Below, in pieces: positions 35,865 to 44,340 of a DNA stretch of 64,000 nucleotides. The stretch covers positions 62,001 through 126,000 of the forward strand of contig NZ_CP084463.1 in assembly GCF_020405185.1 (NCBI RefSeq), written 5' to 3'. The position numbers and the translations under genes were made by a program. Under the pieces are notes generated by a model that saw only the letters and a list, made by a program, of their open reading frames with translations, was not told the origin of the DNA and did no database searches. This stretch comes from Halomicrobium salinisoli. GTDB taxonomy: Archaea > Halobacteriota > Halobacteria > Halobacteriales > Haloarculaceae. How positions within the stretch are numbered: position 1 is the stretch's first letter; each line of letters opens with the position of its first letter.

Positions 35865-37109
35865 ATGAGCGAGTCGATTCCGGTCACCCTCCTCTCGGGG
35901 AGCCTCGGCGCCGGGAAGACGACCCTGTTGAACCACCTGCTCGCCGACGCCGGCGAGCGGGACCTCGCCGTCCTCGTCAACGACATGGGCGAGGTCAACG
36001 TCGATGCCGAACTCGTCGCGGAGGGCTCGGACCTCGACGTCAGCGGCGGCGTCACGGAGCTTTCGAACGGCTGCATCTGCTGTGAGCTACAGGACGACCT
36101 GGAGACGGCGGTGGTCCGGCTGGCCCGCAACCGGGAGTTCGACCACCTCGTCGTCGAGGCGTCGGGCATCTCCGAACCGGGCCCGGTCGCCCGGCTGTTC
36201 ACCACGGAGTCGCGCGTGGCCGCGCTGTACGAGGTGGACGCGCTGGTCACGGTGCTCGACACGCCGCAGTTCCTCGACGCCTTCGCCGGCGACGGCGGCG
36301 AGCCCGAGCGCCGCGGTGAAGAGGGCGACCGACCCCTCTCGGACCTCCTCGTCGGGCAGGTGGAGCTGGCCAACGTCGTCCTGCTGAACAAGGCCGACCG
36401 CTGCAGCGACGCCGAACTCGACGAGGCCGAGGAGCTGGTGGGCGCGCTCCGGCCGGACGCGGAGACGATCCGGACGGAGTTCTCGCGAGTCGATCCCGAC
36501 CGGCTGTTCGACCGCGACCTGTTCGACGTCGAGCGCATGCGCGACCTGCCGGGGTGGAAGCGGGCGCTCGAAGAGGCGGAGACAGACCACGAGGGCGACG
36601 GAGACGGGCACGAACACGGCCACGACGACCACGACGGCCATGACCACGCCGGCCACAGCCACCCCGACGAGGTGTACGGCGTCACCTCCTTCGTCTACCG
36701 CGAGCGGCGCCCCTTCCACCCCGAGCGGTTCGCCCAGGCTCTCCGGGACCTCCCGCCGGACGTCGTCCGCTCGAAGGGGACCGCCTGGATAGCCGGCAAC
36801 GAGACGCGCGTCGGGATCGGCCACGCCGGGCCGTCGATCCGGGCCGAGGGGCAGGGCCCCTGGATCGCCAGCCTCCCCGAGGTCGAGCGGGACCTCTACC
36901 GGTCGAACCGGCCGGACCTGGAGTGGCACGAGGAGCACGGCGACCGCCGGACCGAACTGGTGTTCATCGGTACCGACTACGACGAGGGGGCCCTCAGGGA
37001 ACGGCTGGACGACGCCTTAGTCACCGACGGGGAGTGGGACGAGTCCGACGCGCTGTCGGACCCGTTCCCGGACGAGCAGGGCGAGACGACGGTGGTACGG
37101 GAGCCGTAG
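35865..37109 (+). CDS. COG0523 (CobW/ZNG1-type) metallochaperone GTPase
   Basis: A 414-residue GTPase. Walker A SGSLGAGKTT (11-20), the family metal site GCICC (C70, C72, C73; context LSNGCICCELQDDL), Walker B-like VVEASGISEPGPV, and guanine motif NKAD are all visible. A His/Asp-rich metal-binding stretch (GHEHGHDDHDGHDHAGHSH, about residues 247-265) separates the GTPase from the CobW C-terminal domain, pointing to Zn, Co or Ni. Such proteins insert zinc into client proteins. Start ATG 35865 is preferred over the upstream in-frame opening, which is promoter sequence. Confidence 0.9.
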   Translation: MSESIPVTLLSGSLGAGKTTLLNHLLADAGERDLAVLVNDMGEVNVDAELVAEGSDLDVSGGVTELSNGCICCELQDDLETAVVRLARNREFDHLVVEASGISEPGPVARLFTTESRVAALYEVDALVTVLDTPQFLDAFAGDGGEPERRGEEGDRPLSDLLVGQVELANVVLLNKADRCSDAELDEAEELVGALRPDAETIRTEFSRVDPDRLFDRDLFDVERMRDLPGWKRALEEAETDHEGDGDGHEHGHDDHDGHDHAGHSHPDEVYGVTSFVYRERRPFHPERFAQALRDLPPDVVRSKGTAWIAGNETRVGIGHAGPSIRAEGQGPWIASLPEVERDLYRSNRPDLEWHEEHGDRRTELVFIGTDYDEGALRERLDDALVTDGEWDESDALSDPFPDEQGETTVVREP

Positions 37110-37133
37110 GGCGGCTCGGGGGCCGCCGGTGCG

Positions 37134-37340
37134 TCAGCAGGCGCAGTTCCGGCCCGACGCGCGCTCGAAGCGCAGCTCCTCGCCGCAGTCGGGACAGGTC
37201 GGCTCCCCCTCCAGGTCGACGTCGCGGATCCGCACGTCGCAGTCGTCGCACCAGTAGGCGCCCTTCGACCCGTCGTCGGGCTGAGCCTTCGCGTTCGGGC
37301 TCGACGCCAGGGCCTCCCTGAGTGTGCCGATGAGTCCCAT
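37134..37340 (-). CDS. Small zinc-ribbon protein
   Basis: A 68-residue protein starting at the ATG at 37340 (MGLIGTLREALASSPNAKAQ). It carries CDDC and CPDC knuckles (YWCDDCDVRIRDVD and PTCPDCGEELRFE), a classic zinc ribbon, plus a C-terminal NCAC. Likely a DNA-, RNA- or protein-binding adaptor; the partner is unknown. It sits between the metallochaperone and a START-like protein, convergent with the former. Confidence 0.72.
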   Translation of the reverse strand: MGLIGTLREALASSPNAKAQPDDGSKGAYWCDDCDVRIRDVDLEGEPTCPDCGEELRFERASGRNCAC

Positions 37341-37436
37341 AGTGGTCGCTAGTTCCGGCGCTACCGACACTAATCCCGTGGCGGCCGTGCGTGAAATTCG
37401 CACACGCGCCGCAGTCCCCGGCCGCTGACCGCCGCC

Positions 37437-37844
37437 TCAGAGCCCTTCGTCGGCCAGCGCCTCGACGGCGCGCTCGAGTTCGCCGCGGCGCTTCCAGGCG
37501 GCGATCCGGTCGGCAAAGGGCAGCGGCGCGTTCAGCGAGACGGTCGAGCGCGCGGTGACCTCTGACCCCTCGTTCTTCGGGGCCACCGTCACCGCCGTCT
37601 CGAGGTGGTCGAACGGGCCGACCTCGCCCTCGGCGGTGTAGGCCAGCCCGTCCTCCAGTGACTCGAACCGGAGCGGCACGGCCATCCCCGGCCCCGACGC
37701 CGTGACCACGGTCCCCTCGTCGGTCTCCTCGACGGCCGAGACGGCGAACGTGCCCTCGGCCTCGACGAGCGCCTCCGGGGTGAGCGCGCGCCTGACCTCG
37801 TCGGGTCGGGCCGACACGAACTTCGTCACCTCCACCTCGCGCAT
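37437..37844 (-). CDS. SRPBCC (START-like, CoxG-type) ligand-binding protein
   Basis: A 135-residue protein starting at the ATG at 37844 (MREVEVTKFVSARPDEVRRA). The beta-strand pattern with LTPEALVEAEGTFAVSAVEE, VVTASGPGMAVPLRFE and the long final helix FADRIAAWKRRGELERAVEAL fits the SRPBCC helix-grip fold. These bind lipids or other hydrophobic ligands, or act as cyclases. The ligand is unknown. Confidence 0.75.
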   Translation of the reverse strand: MREVEVTKFVSARPDEVRRALTPEALVEAEGTFAVSAVEETDEGTVVTASGPGMAVPLRFESLEDGLAYTAEGEVGPFDHLETAVTVAPKNEGSEVTARSTVSLNAPLPFADRIAAWKRRGELERAVEALADEGL

Positions 37845-37926
37845 ACCCGGAGAGTGACGCCTGCGCACAAAAAACCCCGCGCGAGCGGGGGAATCACTCC
37901 GGATGTCGGCCGGAGGCGACGTCCCG

Positions 37927-38319
37927 TCAGTTCACGGGGATGTCGGTGCCCTCGGCGCCGCCCTGCTTCTCGAGGCGGACGGTCAGCACGCCCCGGTCGT
38001 AGTTGGCGGTGGCGTCGGGCTCGACGGGGTCGGGTAGCTGGACGGTCCGGCTGGTGCTCTGGCGGCGTCGCTCGCGGGTGACGAACGTCTCGTCGCCGGC
38101 CGCCGCCTCCGTCTCGCGCTCCGCCTCGATGGTCAGCCGCCGGTTCTGGAGGGTGACGTCGATGTCGTCGCTGTCGTAGCCCGGCAGGTCGGCGCGGACG
38201 ACGAACTCGTCGCCCTCGTCGACGACGTCGACCGCGATGCCGGTCAGGTCCGTCCCGAAGCCCTCCCCGAGCGTGTCGAACGCTCGCTCTATCTCGTCGA
38301 ACGGGTTCGGTGTCGTCAT
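37927..38319 (-). CDS. Hsp20/alpha-crystallin small heat shock protein
   Basis: A 130-residue chaperone. The alpha-crystallin domain is recognised from GIAVDVVDEGDEFVVRADLPGY, the DIDVTLQNRRLTIEAERE strand and YDRGVLTVRLEKQGG near the C-terminus. The short N-terminal arm NPFDEIERAFDTLGEGFG is typical of haloarchaeal Hsp20. The family holds unfolding proteins in an ATP-independent way. Gene appears monocistronic, 82 bp from the preceding START-like gene in the same direction. Confidence 0.92.
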   Translation of the reverse strand: MTTPNPFDEIERAFDTLGEGFGTDLTGIAVDVVDEGDEFVVRADLPGYDSDDIDVTLQNRRLTIEAERETEAAAGDETFVTRERRRQSTSRTVQLPDPVEPDATANYDRGVLTVRLEKQGGAEGTDIPVN

Positions 38320-38406
38320 GACACTAACAGCTACGCACCGGTTCGACTTATATTGTCCGGCGGGCGAGGACAGAATCGACTACCGAGGTCGGAACGGACG
38401 GCGCCG

Positions 38407-39219
38407 CTACTCGAGGACGGTCTCGGAGTCGTACGAGCCCAGTCGGCGGACCCAGCCCTCCTCGGCGATGTCCTCGATGTCGGAAAGCGCCGCCTGGGTG
38501 CGCTCCTCGTAGAGGCCGGCGGCGACGTCGATGTGGAAGACGTAGTCGCCCAGCCGCTCCCCGCTGGGACGGGATTCGAGGCGGGTGAGGTTGATGTCCT
38601 GGTCTGCGAACGGTTCGAGCAGTTCCAGGAGGAGGCCGGGGTAGTCGACGTCGGGGTAGATGATGAAGGAGGACTTCGAGCCGGCCTCGGAGCGCTCCTC
38701 GAGGGGCGCGACGACGACGAAGCGGGTCGCGTTGGAGGCCTGGTCCTGGATGTCCTCGGCGAGCACCTGTAGTTCCCCGCTCGCGTTACCGGGGTGGCCG
38801 ATGCCGGCGAAGCGGGGGTCCTCGCGGGCCCGCTCGACGCCCCGGGCCGTGGAGGCCACGGCTTCCAGGTCGGCGTCGGGGTAGTGCTCCTCGAGGTACG
38901 ACCGGCACTGCGCGAGCGCCTGGGCGTGGCTGGCGACGACCTCGAACTCCTCGCCCTGGGCCAGCAGCGCGTGGCGGATCGGCGTGATGATCTCCCGGAC
39001 GACCGCGACCTCGTGGTTCGCGAAGGCGTCCAGGCTCTCGGTCACGGAGCCCTCGATGCTGTTCTCGACGGCCACGACGCCGCGGTCGTACTCGCCGTCG
39101 GCGACGGCCTCGACGATGGCCGTGACCGACTCCCGGAACTCGATGTCGTCGTCGTCGGCCACCGCCCGGGCGGCCCGGTGGGAGTAGGTCCCCTCGGGCC
39201 CCAGCGTGAGCGTCGTCAT
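38407..39219 (-). CDS. pheA: Prephenate dehydratase
   Basis: A 270-residue enzyme converting prephenate to phenylpyruvate for phenylalanine synthesis. The catalytic domain starts MTTLTLGPEGTYSHRAARAV and shows VVAVENSIEGSVTESLD and the signature STARGVERARED; the regulatory ACT domain follows from about 185, with the Phe-binding ESRPSGERLGDYVFHID motif. I chose the ATG at 39219, which begins the first strand of the domain; the frame is open for another 51 residues upstream but that sequence is not family-like and is AT-rich promoter. The 287-bp region to the next gene holds only AT-rich promoter sequence. Confidence 0.93.
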   Translation of the reverse strand: MTTLTLGPEGTYSHRAARAVADDDDIEFRESVTAIVEAVADGEYDRGVVAVENSIEGSVTESLDAFANHEVAVVREIITPIRHALLAQGEEFEVVASHAQALAQCRSYLEEHYPDADLEAVASTARGVERAREDPRFAGIGHPGNASGELQVLAEDIQDQASNATRFVVVAPLEERSEAGSKSSFIIYPDVDYPGLLLELLEPFADQDINLTRLESRPSGERLGDYVFHIDVAAGLYEERTQAALSDIEDIAEEGWVRRLGSYDSETVLE

Positions 39220-39506
39220 ACCCGCCGGTACTCCGGTCGCAATGAAAAGCGACCCGGTAGCGGAATCGGAACCGCCGCCGCGACCGGTCGGTACGGCCGA
39301 CCGTCCGGAGTCGGTCCGAAATTGGAACGGAGTCGGAACGGTCTGGTAACTGATTGGAGTCGAATTCGTCACCTTCTGCTGATTTTAACACCGTCTCATA
39401 CGAAAGATATCACGTCCGCACGGGGATCGACGCCGCCGGCCGCTCCGCGCCATCGGGCGTGGACGGCGACCTCGGCGGCGGGAACGCGCGTGCGGGGTGA
39501 TACACC

Positions 39507-41897
39507 ATGACGGACGACGTCTCAGACAGCGGCAGTGGGGAACCGACGCGACGAACAGGGGGACGGTCGGCGGGCGCGACCCGGCGGTCGTTCGTGAAGA
39601 CCATCGGCGCCGGCGCGCTCGCGTCCGGGCTGGGCGGCGGCGCGGCCGGGGTCGCCGCCGCGCAGTCGGGCGAGATGCACCGGCTCGAACTCGACCTCCG
39701 GGACCTGCCGGAGCTATCGACGGGCCACTACGAGGGGTGGGCTATCTTCGGCGAGGAGAAGGTCTCGACGGGCACCTTCTCCGCCGGCGGCATGCACAGC
39801 TTCGAGGTCGACCGGGACCTCTCGGCGGCCGACAGGATCGCGATCACGATCGAGCCCGACGACGACCCCAGCGAGGCGCCAAGCGGCGTCGTCGTCCTCG
39901 CGGGCGCGCTGGAGGACGGCGTGGCCGACCTGTCGTTCCCGGTGGACTTCACCGACGTCTCGGGCTCGTACATCCTGGCGACGCCGACGGACGGCCCTGA
40001 GTCACACGAGACCAGCGGCGTCTGGTTCCTCGATCCCTCGGGCGACGGTCCGTCGGCGTCGCTGGACCTGCCGGAGCTGCCCGGCGGCTGGACGTACGAG
40101 GGCTGGGTGGTCCACGAGGGTCAGCCGATCAGTACGGGCCGGTTCGACGACCCGGCGATGGCCGACGACTCGGCGGCCTACGCTGGTGACGAAAACTCCC
40201 CGCCGCCGTTCCCCGGAGCGGACCTGATCCAGAACGCGCCCGAGGGCCTGGAGTTCCCGACCGACCTCACGGACGGGTCGAGCAAGGTCGTCGTCTCGGT
40301 CGAGCCCGACATCGACGGGACTGACCCGACGGGCCCGGCGCCGTTCTCGATCAAGCCGCTGGCCGGGTCGGTCCCCGCCGACGGCACGGATCACGTCAGC
40401 TACGACCTCGACCGGAAGACGGACACGCTCCCCAGCGGGACGGCCATGGCCGCGAGCGAGCCCGCGCCGGGCGAGAAACACCGGCTGGAGGTCGCCCTCA
40501 CGAACCTCCCCGACCTGTCGACGGGGCACTACGAGGGATGGGCCATCTTCGGCGAGGAGAAGGTCTCGACGGGCACCTTCTCGACGGGCGGCGCCCACGC
40601 CTTCGAGGTCGACCGGGACCTCTCCGAGGCCGACAAGATCGTCGTCACCATCGAGCCCGACGACGACCCCAGCGAGGCGCCGAGCGGCGTCGTCGTCCTG
40701 GCCGGGCCGGTCCACAACAACGTGGCGGCTCTCAGGTACCCCGTCGACCTCTGGGGCGCGCAGGGCAGCTACATCCTGGCGACGCCGACGGACGGGCCGG
40801 ACTCCCACGAGACCAGCGGCGTCTGGTTCCTCGAACCCGGCGAGGACGGCCCCTCGGCGTCGCTCGACCTTCCCGACCTCCCCGACGGCTGGACGTACGA
40901 GGGCTGGGTGGTCCACGAGGGTCAGCCGATCAGTACGGGTCGGTTCGACGATCCGGCGATGGGCGACGATTCGGCGGCCTACGCCGGTGACGAAAACTCC
41001 CCGCCGCCGTTCCCGGGCGCGGACCTCATCCAGGACGCGCCGGACGGACTGTCGTTCCCGACCGACCTGACCGACGGGAGCAGCAAGGTCGTGGTCTCCG
41101 TCGAACCGGACGTCGACGGGACTGACCCGACGGGGCCCGCGCCGTTCTCGATCAAGCCGCTGGCCGGGTCGATCCCCGCCGACGGGACCGATCACACCGG
41201 CTACGACCTCGCCCAGCAGATGGGCACCGTACCGCTGGGCACCGCGCGGATCAAGGGCAACGGCTCGCCCGCGGTCCCGACGGTCGGCGTCGAACTGATG
41301 GACGCCGAGGTGGGCACGTCCGGGACCGCGACGGCGTCGATCGTCCTCTCCGAGGCGCCGGACGGCCTGTCCGGCTTCGAGCTCGACGTCTCCCTCGGCG
41401 ACCCGTCCGTGGCGTCGATCGCCGGCGCGTCGTATCCGGAGGGGTACGGCCCGACCGCGGACCCCGAAATCGCCGACGACGGCTCGTCGGTCTCCCTGGA
41501 GGCGGCCGACGGCTCGGAGATGGTCCAGCCCGGCGACGCGGACGTCGAACTGGCGACGGTGGAACTGACCGCCGAGTCCGGCGGCGAGACGGACGTCGCC
41601 GTCGCCGTCCAGGGGATCCAGGCGGAGAACGGGTCGCCCATGGCGACGGCCACCACCGGGGGCGTCCTCTCGGTCACGGCCGTCGAACCGATCGAGGGCG
41701 CCCTCCCGACGGACCCCGACGGCGACGGGCTCTACGAGGACCTCAACGGCAACGGCGAGGTCGACTTCGACGACGTGGTCCGCTACTTCAAGCACATGGA
41801 CGAGCCTGTCGTCACCGACCACGTCGCGGCCTACGACTACAACGGCAACGGCGGGATCGACTACGACGACGTGGTCGAACTGTTCGCCGAGACGTAG
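39507..41897 (+). CDS. Secreted modular protein: four anti-sigma-K-like beta modules, cohesin-like domain, dockerin
   Basis: A 796-residue exported protein. A Tat signal (TRRSFVKTIGAGALASGLGG) precedes two near-identical halves of about 270 residues (about 57-330 and 325-600). Each half has two beta modules of the type seen in the extracellular domain of RskA anti-sigma factors (GWAIFGEEKVSTGTFS...TIEPDDDP, then GWVVHEGQPISTGRF...SVEPD). A cohesin-like domain (about 600-735, VGVELMDAEVGTSGTA...) follows, and a dockerin type I end (745-796) with two calcium loops DLNGNGEVDFDDV and DYNGNGGIDYDDV. The DNA of the two halves is so alike (for example 40087-40162 against 40887-40960) that duplication or gene conversion is recent. 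The function may be surface adhesion or assembly; it is unknown. Confidence 0.75.
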   Translation: MTDDVSDSGSGEPTRRTGGRSAGATRRSFVKTIGAGALASGLGGGAAGVAAAQSGEMHRLELDLRDLPELSTGHYEGWAIFGEEKVSTGTFSAGGMHSFEVDRDLSAADRIAITIEPDDDPSEAPSGVVVLAGALEDGVADLSFPVDFTDVSGSYILATPTDGPESHETSGVWFLDPSGDGPSASLDLPELPGGWTYEGWVVHEGQPISTGRFDDPAMADDSAAYAGDENSPPPFPGADLIQNAPEGLEFPTDLTDGSSKVVVSVEPDIDGTDPTGPAPFSIKPLAGSVPADGTDHVSYDLDRKTDTLPSGTAMAASEPAPGEKHRLEVALTNLPDLSTGHYEGWAIFGEEKVSTGTFSTGGAHAFEVDRDLSEADKIVVTIEPDDDPSEAPSGVVVLAGPVHNNVAALRYPVDLWGAQGSYILATPTDGPDSHETSGVWFLEPGEDGPSASLDLPDLPDGWTYEGWVVHEGQPISTGRFDDPAMGDDSAAYAGDENSPPPFPGADLIQDAPDGLSFPTDLTDGSSKVVVSVEPDVDGTDPTGPAPFSIKPLAGSIPADGTDHTGYDLAQQMGTVPLGTARIKGNGSPAVPTVGVELMDAEVGTSGTATASIVLSEAPDGLSGFELDVSLGDPSVASIAGASYPEGYGPTADPEIADDGSSVSLEAADGSEMVQPGDADVELATVELTAESGGETDVAVAVQGIQAENGSPMATATTGGVLSVTAVEPIEGALPTDPDGDGLYEDLNGNGEVDFDDVVRYFKHMDEPVVTDHVAAYDYNGNGGIDYDDVVELFAET

Positions 41898-42003
41898 CGC
41901 CGAGAGCGGCCGCCGGCCGTCCGGTGGCCCGTCGACGCCGCGTTTCCCCTCCCTCCCGTTTCTCTCCACCCGTCCGCACCGCAGTCGCGCCGCCGTCGCC
42001 CGG

Positions 42004-42645
42004 TTACCGCCGGCGCCGGGGCGTCCGCTGCCGTCGCCGGACGTGCCAGCGGGCGGCGAAGGCGGCGACCGCGCCCCAGAAGCCGAGCGCGGCCCCGTGC
42101 AGGACGGTCACGTCGTAGGCGGACCGCGCGAACGGGTCGTGGCCGCCGGTCACCGCCGCGTAGGTCTCGAGGACGCCCGCGCCGCCCAGGCCGAGCGCGA
42201 ACAGCGCGACCGCGACGGCCGTCGCGATGCCGCCGGTGACGAACCCCAGATAGGTGGCGGCGTCCTCGGCGACGTGGACGGCCAGGGCCTCGCGCTGCGT
42301 CAGCGGGCCCCGCTCCAGTCGGTACAGCGTCGCGCCCGCGACGACCACTGCGGCCAGGAGGACGAGGCCACCGCCCAGCGCGCCGAGCGTCGCGACCGTC
42401 GGCGTCGCCGCCGCCGGGTCCGTCCCCGGCAGCGCGCTCGCCGTCGACGCGGGATAGAGCCAGTACAGCGGGAGCGTGGCGGCGAGCAGGGACAGGATAC
42501 CGCCGAGTAACGCCAGCTTTCTGGTCGCCGGCCAGTCGAAGTGCGCGTCCCGTCCCCGCTCGCGCTCGTCCGCCGTCGCGCGCTTCCCCACAGCCGTCGG
42601 ATCGTCCGGATGGTCGGTCGCCATGTCGCGTTCTGTCACCGGCAT
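42004..42645 (-). CDS. Five-helix membrane protein, unknown function
   Basis: A 213-residue membrane protein with an N-terminal acidic cytoplasmic region (about 1-40) and hydrophobic segments near 43-62, 80-105, 122-150 and 175-195; the end is Arg-rich. The ATG at 42645 (MPVTERDMATDHP...) and the ATG at 42624 are both possible. A TATA-like element (complement of about 42660-42668) favours a transcript start near the former. I do not recognise a family. The gap 42646-42874 holds AT-rich promoter sequence only. Confidence 0.6.
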   Translation of the reverse strand: MPVTERDMATDHPDDPTAVGKRATADERERGRDAHFDWPATRKLALLGGILSLLAATLPLYWLYPASTASALPGTDPAAATPTVATLGALGGGLVLLAAVVVAGATLYRLERGPLTQREALAVHVAEDAATYLGFVTGGIATAVAVALFALGLGGAGVLETYAAVTGGHDPFARSAYDVTVLHGAALGFWGAVAAFAARWHVRRRQRTPRRRR

Positions 42646-42874
42646 CACCGAACTCCGGACATAAGTTTTGCCTATGATCGGCAGTTAGAGCCGCTCTATC
42701 GCCTAAAATGGTGTCGTTCTGGCTCGAAGCCTGCTGCCACGTGAGGGCCAGCTCCGGAGCTGCTCACGACTATCCGGAGGAACAGCGACAGTCGATCCGG
42801 GCCGCGACGCCGCGGAACGGACTCGCGCGCGGCCCGAAGAGAATGCGGCCGTTATCGCTCGTGATCGGGGCCGG

Positions 42875-44287
42875 TCACCGCGTGTGGACGGCGTCGCCCG
42901 TCGCGTCGAGGACGGCCTCGCGGACGGCCTCGGAGAGCGTCGGGTGGGTGTGGATCGTGCCGGCGACGTCCTCTAAGGTCGCGCTCATCTCGACGGCCAG
43001 CGCCAGCTCGGCGATCAGCTCGGAGGCCTCGGGCGCGACGACCTGCGCGCCCAGCAGGAACTCCGTCTCGGCGTCGGCGACGACGCGGACGAACCCGTCG
43101 CGCTCGTCGAGCGTCATCGCCCGGCCGCTGGCCCGCAGCGGCATCTCGCCGACGAGGGGATCGAAGCCGGCCTCCTCGGCCTCGGCCTCGGTCATGCCGA
43201 CGGTGGCGACCTCGGGGTCGGTGAACACCGCTGCCGGGATGGCCTGGTGGTCCAGCGCCGCGGGCTCGCCGGCGACGACCTCGGCGGCCACCTCGCCCTC
43301 GGCCATCGCCGCGTGCGCGAGCATCGGCTCGCCGGTCACGTCGCCGACGGCGAAGACGTGCTCCAGGTCGGTGCGGGCGCGGTCGTCCGTCTCGAGGAAG
43401 CCGTCCTCGTTGGGCTCCAGACCCAGCGCGTCGAGTCCGAGTCCGTCGGTGACGGCCTGCCGGCCGACGGCGACCAGCGTCCGGTCGGCCTCGAAGGCCG
43501 TCCGCTCGCCGGCCTCGTCCTCCGTGTAGACGACCATCCCGTCGCCGGTCTCCTCCCACTCCTGGGCGGCCTCGCCGAAGCGGAAGTCCACGCCGAGGTC
43601 CTCGGCCCGCTCGCGGACGAGCGTCGCCACGTCGTCCTCGTAGATGGGCAGCGCCTCCTCGAGCATCTCGACGACGGTCACGTCGGCCCCGAGCTTGGCA
43701 TAGACGGTCGACAGCTCCATCCCGATGTAGCCCGCGCCGACCACCAGCAGGCGGTCCGGCACGGACTCCAGGGACAGCGCGTCCCGCGAGGAGAGGACCC
43801 GCTCGCCGTCGAACTCGAAGCCCGGCACCGTGATCGGCCGGCTCCCGGTCGCCACGACGGCGTGCTCGAACTCGATTTCGACCGGCTCGCCCTCGTCCCG
43901 GTCGACGCGAGCCGCGTGCTCGTCGGCGAACGTCGCCGTCCCCTCGATCAGGTCGACGCCCTCGCTCTCGCAGAGGGACTCGACGCCCCGGGTCAGCCGG
44001 GTGACGATGCCGTCTTTCCACTCAACCATCCCCGACAGGTCGACGGCGGGGTCGGCGTAGATGCCCATGTGCTCGGCGTCGCCGGCCTCGTGGGCCACGT
44101 CGGCGCCGGAGATCAGCGCCTTCGAGGGGATGCAGCCGTAGTTGAGGCAGGTCCCGCCGAACGCCTCTTTCTCGACCAGCGTCGTGTCGACGCCCAGCTG
44201 GGCGGCGCGGATTGCGGCGACGTAGCCGCCCGGCCCGCCGCCCACGATCAGCAGTTCCGTCTCCGTCGGTCCGTCTCCGGCGGTCAT
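42875..44287 (-). CDS. lpdA: Dihydrolipoyl dehydrogenase (E3)
   Basis: A 470-residue flavoprotein that reoxidises dihydrolipoamide of 2-oxo acid dehydrogenase complexes. FAD motif IVGGGPGGYVAAIRA (14-28), redox disulfide in GGTCLNYGCIPSK (C47 and C52), NAD-binding VVGAGYIGMELSTVYAKLG, the FAVGDVTG motif and the C-terminal catalytic HTHPTLSEA are all present. In other haloarchaea lpdA belongs to the lipA-E1-E2-lpdA cluster; here it is separated from E2 by five genes, and E1 genes are absent from the window. The start ATG is at 44287; the much longer open frame that continues upstream is an artefact of the frameshifted permease gene. Confidence 0.93.
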   Translation of the reverse strand: MTAGDGPTETELLIVGGGPGGYVAAIRAAQLGVDTTLVEKEAFGGTCLNYGCIPSKALISGADVAHEAGDAEHMGIYADPAVDLSGMVEWKDGIVTRLTRGVESLCESEGVDLIEGTATFADEHAARVDRDEGEPVEIEFEHAVVATGSRPITVPGFEFDGERVLSSRDALSLESVPDRLLVVGAGYIGMELSTVYAKLGADVTVVEMLEEALPIYEDDVATLVRERAEDLGVDFRFGEAAQEWEETGDGMVVYTEDEAGERTAFEADRTLVAVGRQAVTDGLGLDALGLEPNEDGFLETDDRARTDLEHVFAVGDVTGEPMLAHAAMAEGEVAAEVVAGEPAALDHQAIPAAVFTDPEVATVGMTEAEAEEAGFDPLVGEMPLRASGRAMTLDERDGFVRVVADAETEFLLGAQVVAPEASELIAELALAVEMSATLEDVAGTIHTHPTLSEAVREAVLDATGDAVHTR

Positions 44288-44340
44288 ATCCGGGGCGTCG
44301 GACGGCGGCGTGAAAAGTGGCCGTGTGACGGTCGCGGTAG

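Noticed and set aside
39507..41969. A 655-codon minus-strand frame over the dockerin gene
   Set aside because: Arg/Asp/Val-rich shadow of the duplicated modules; the plus frame has a Tat signal and calcium loops.
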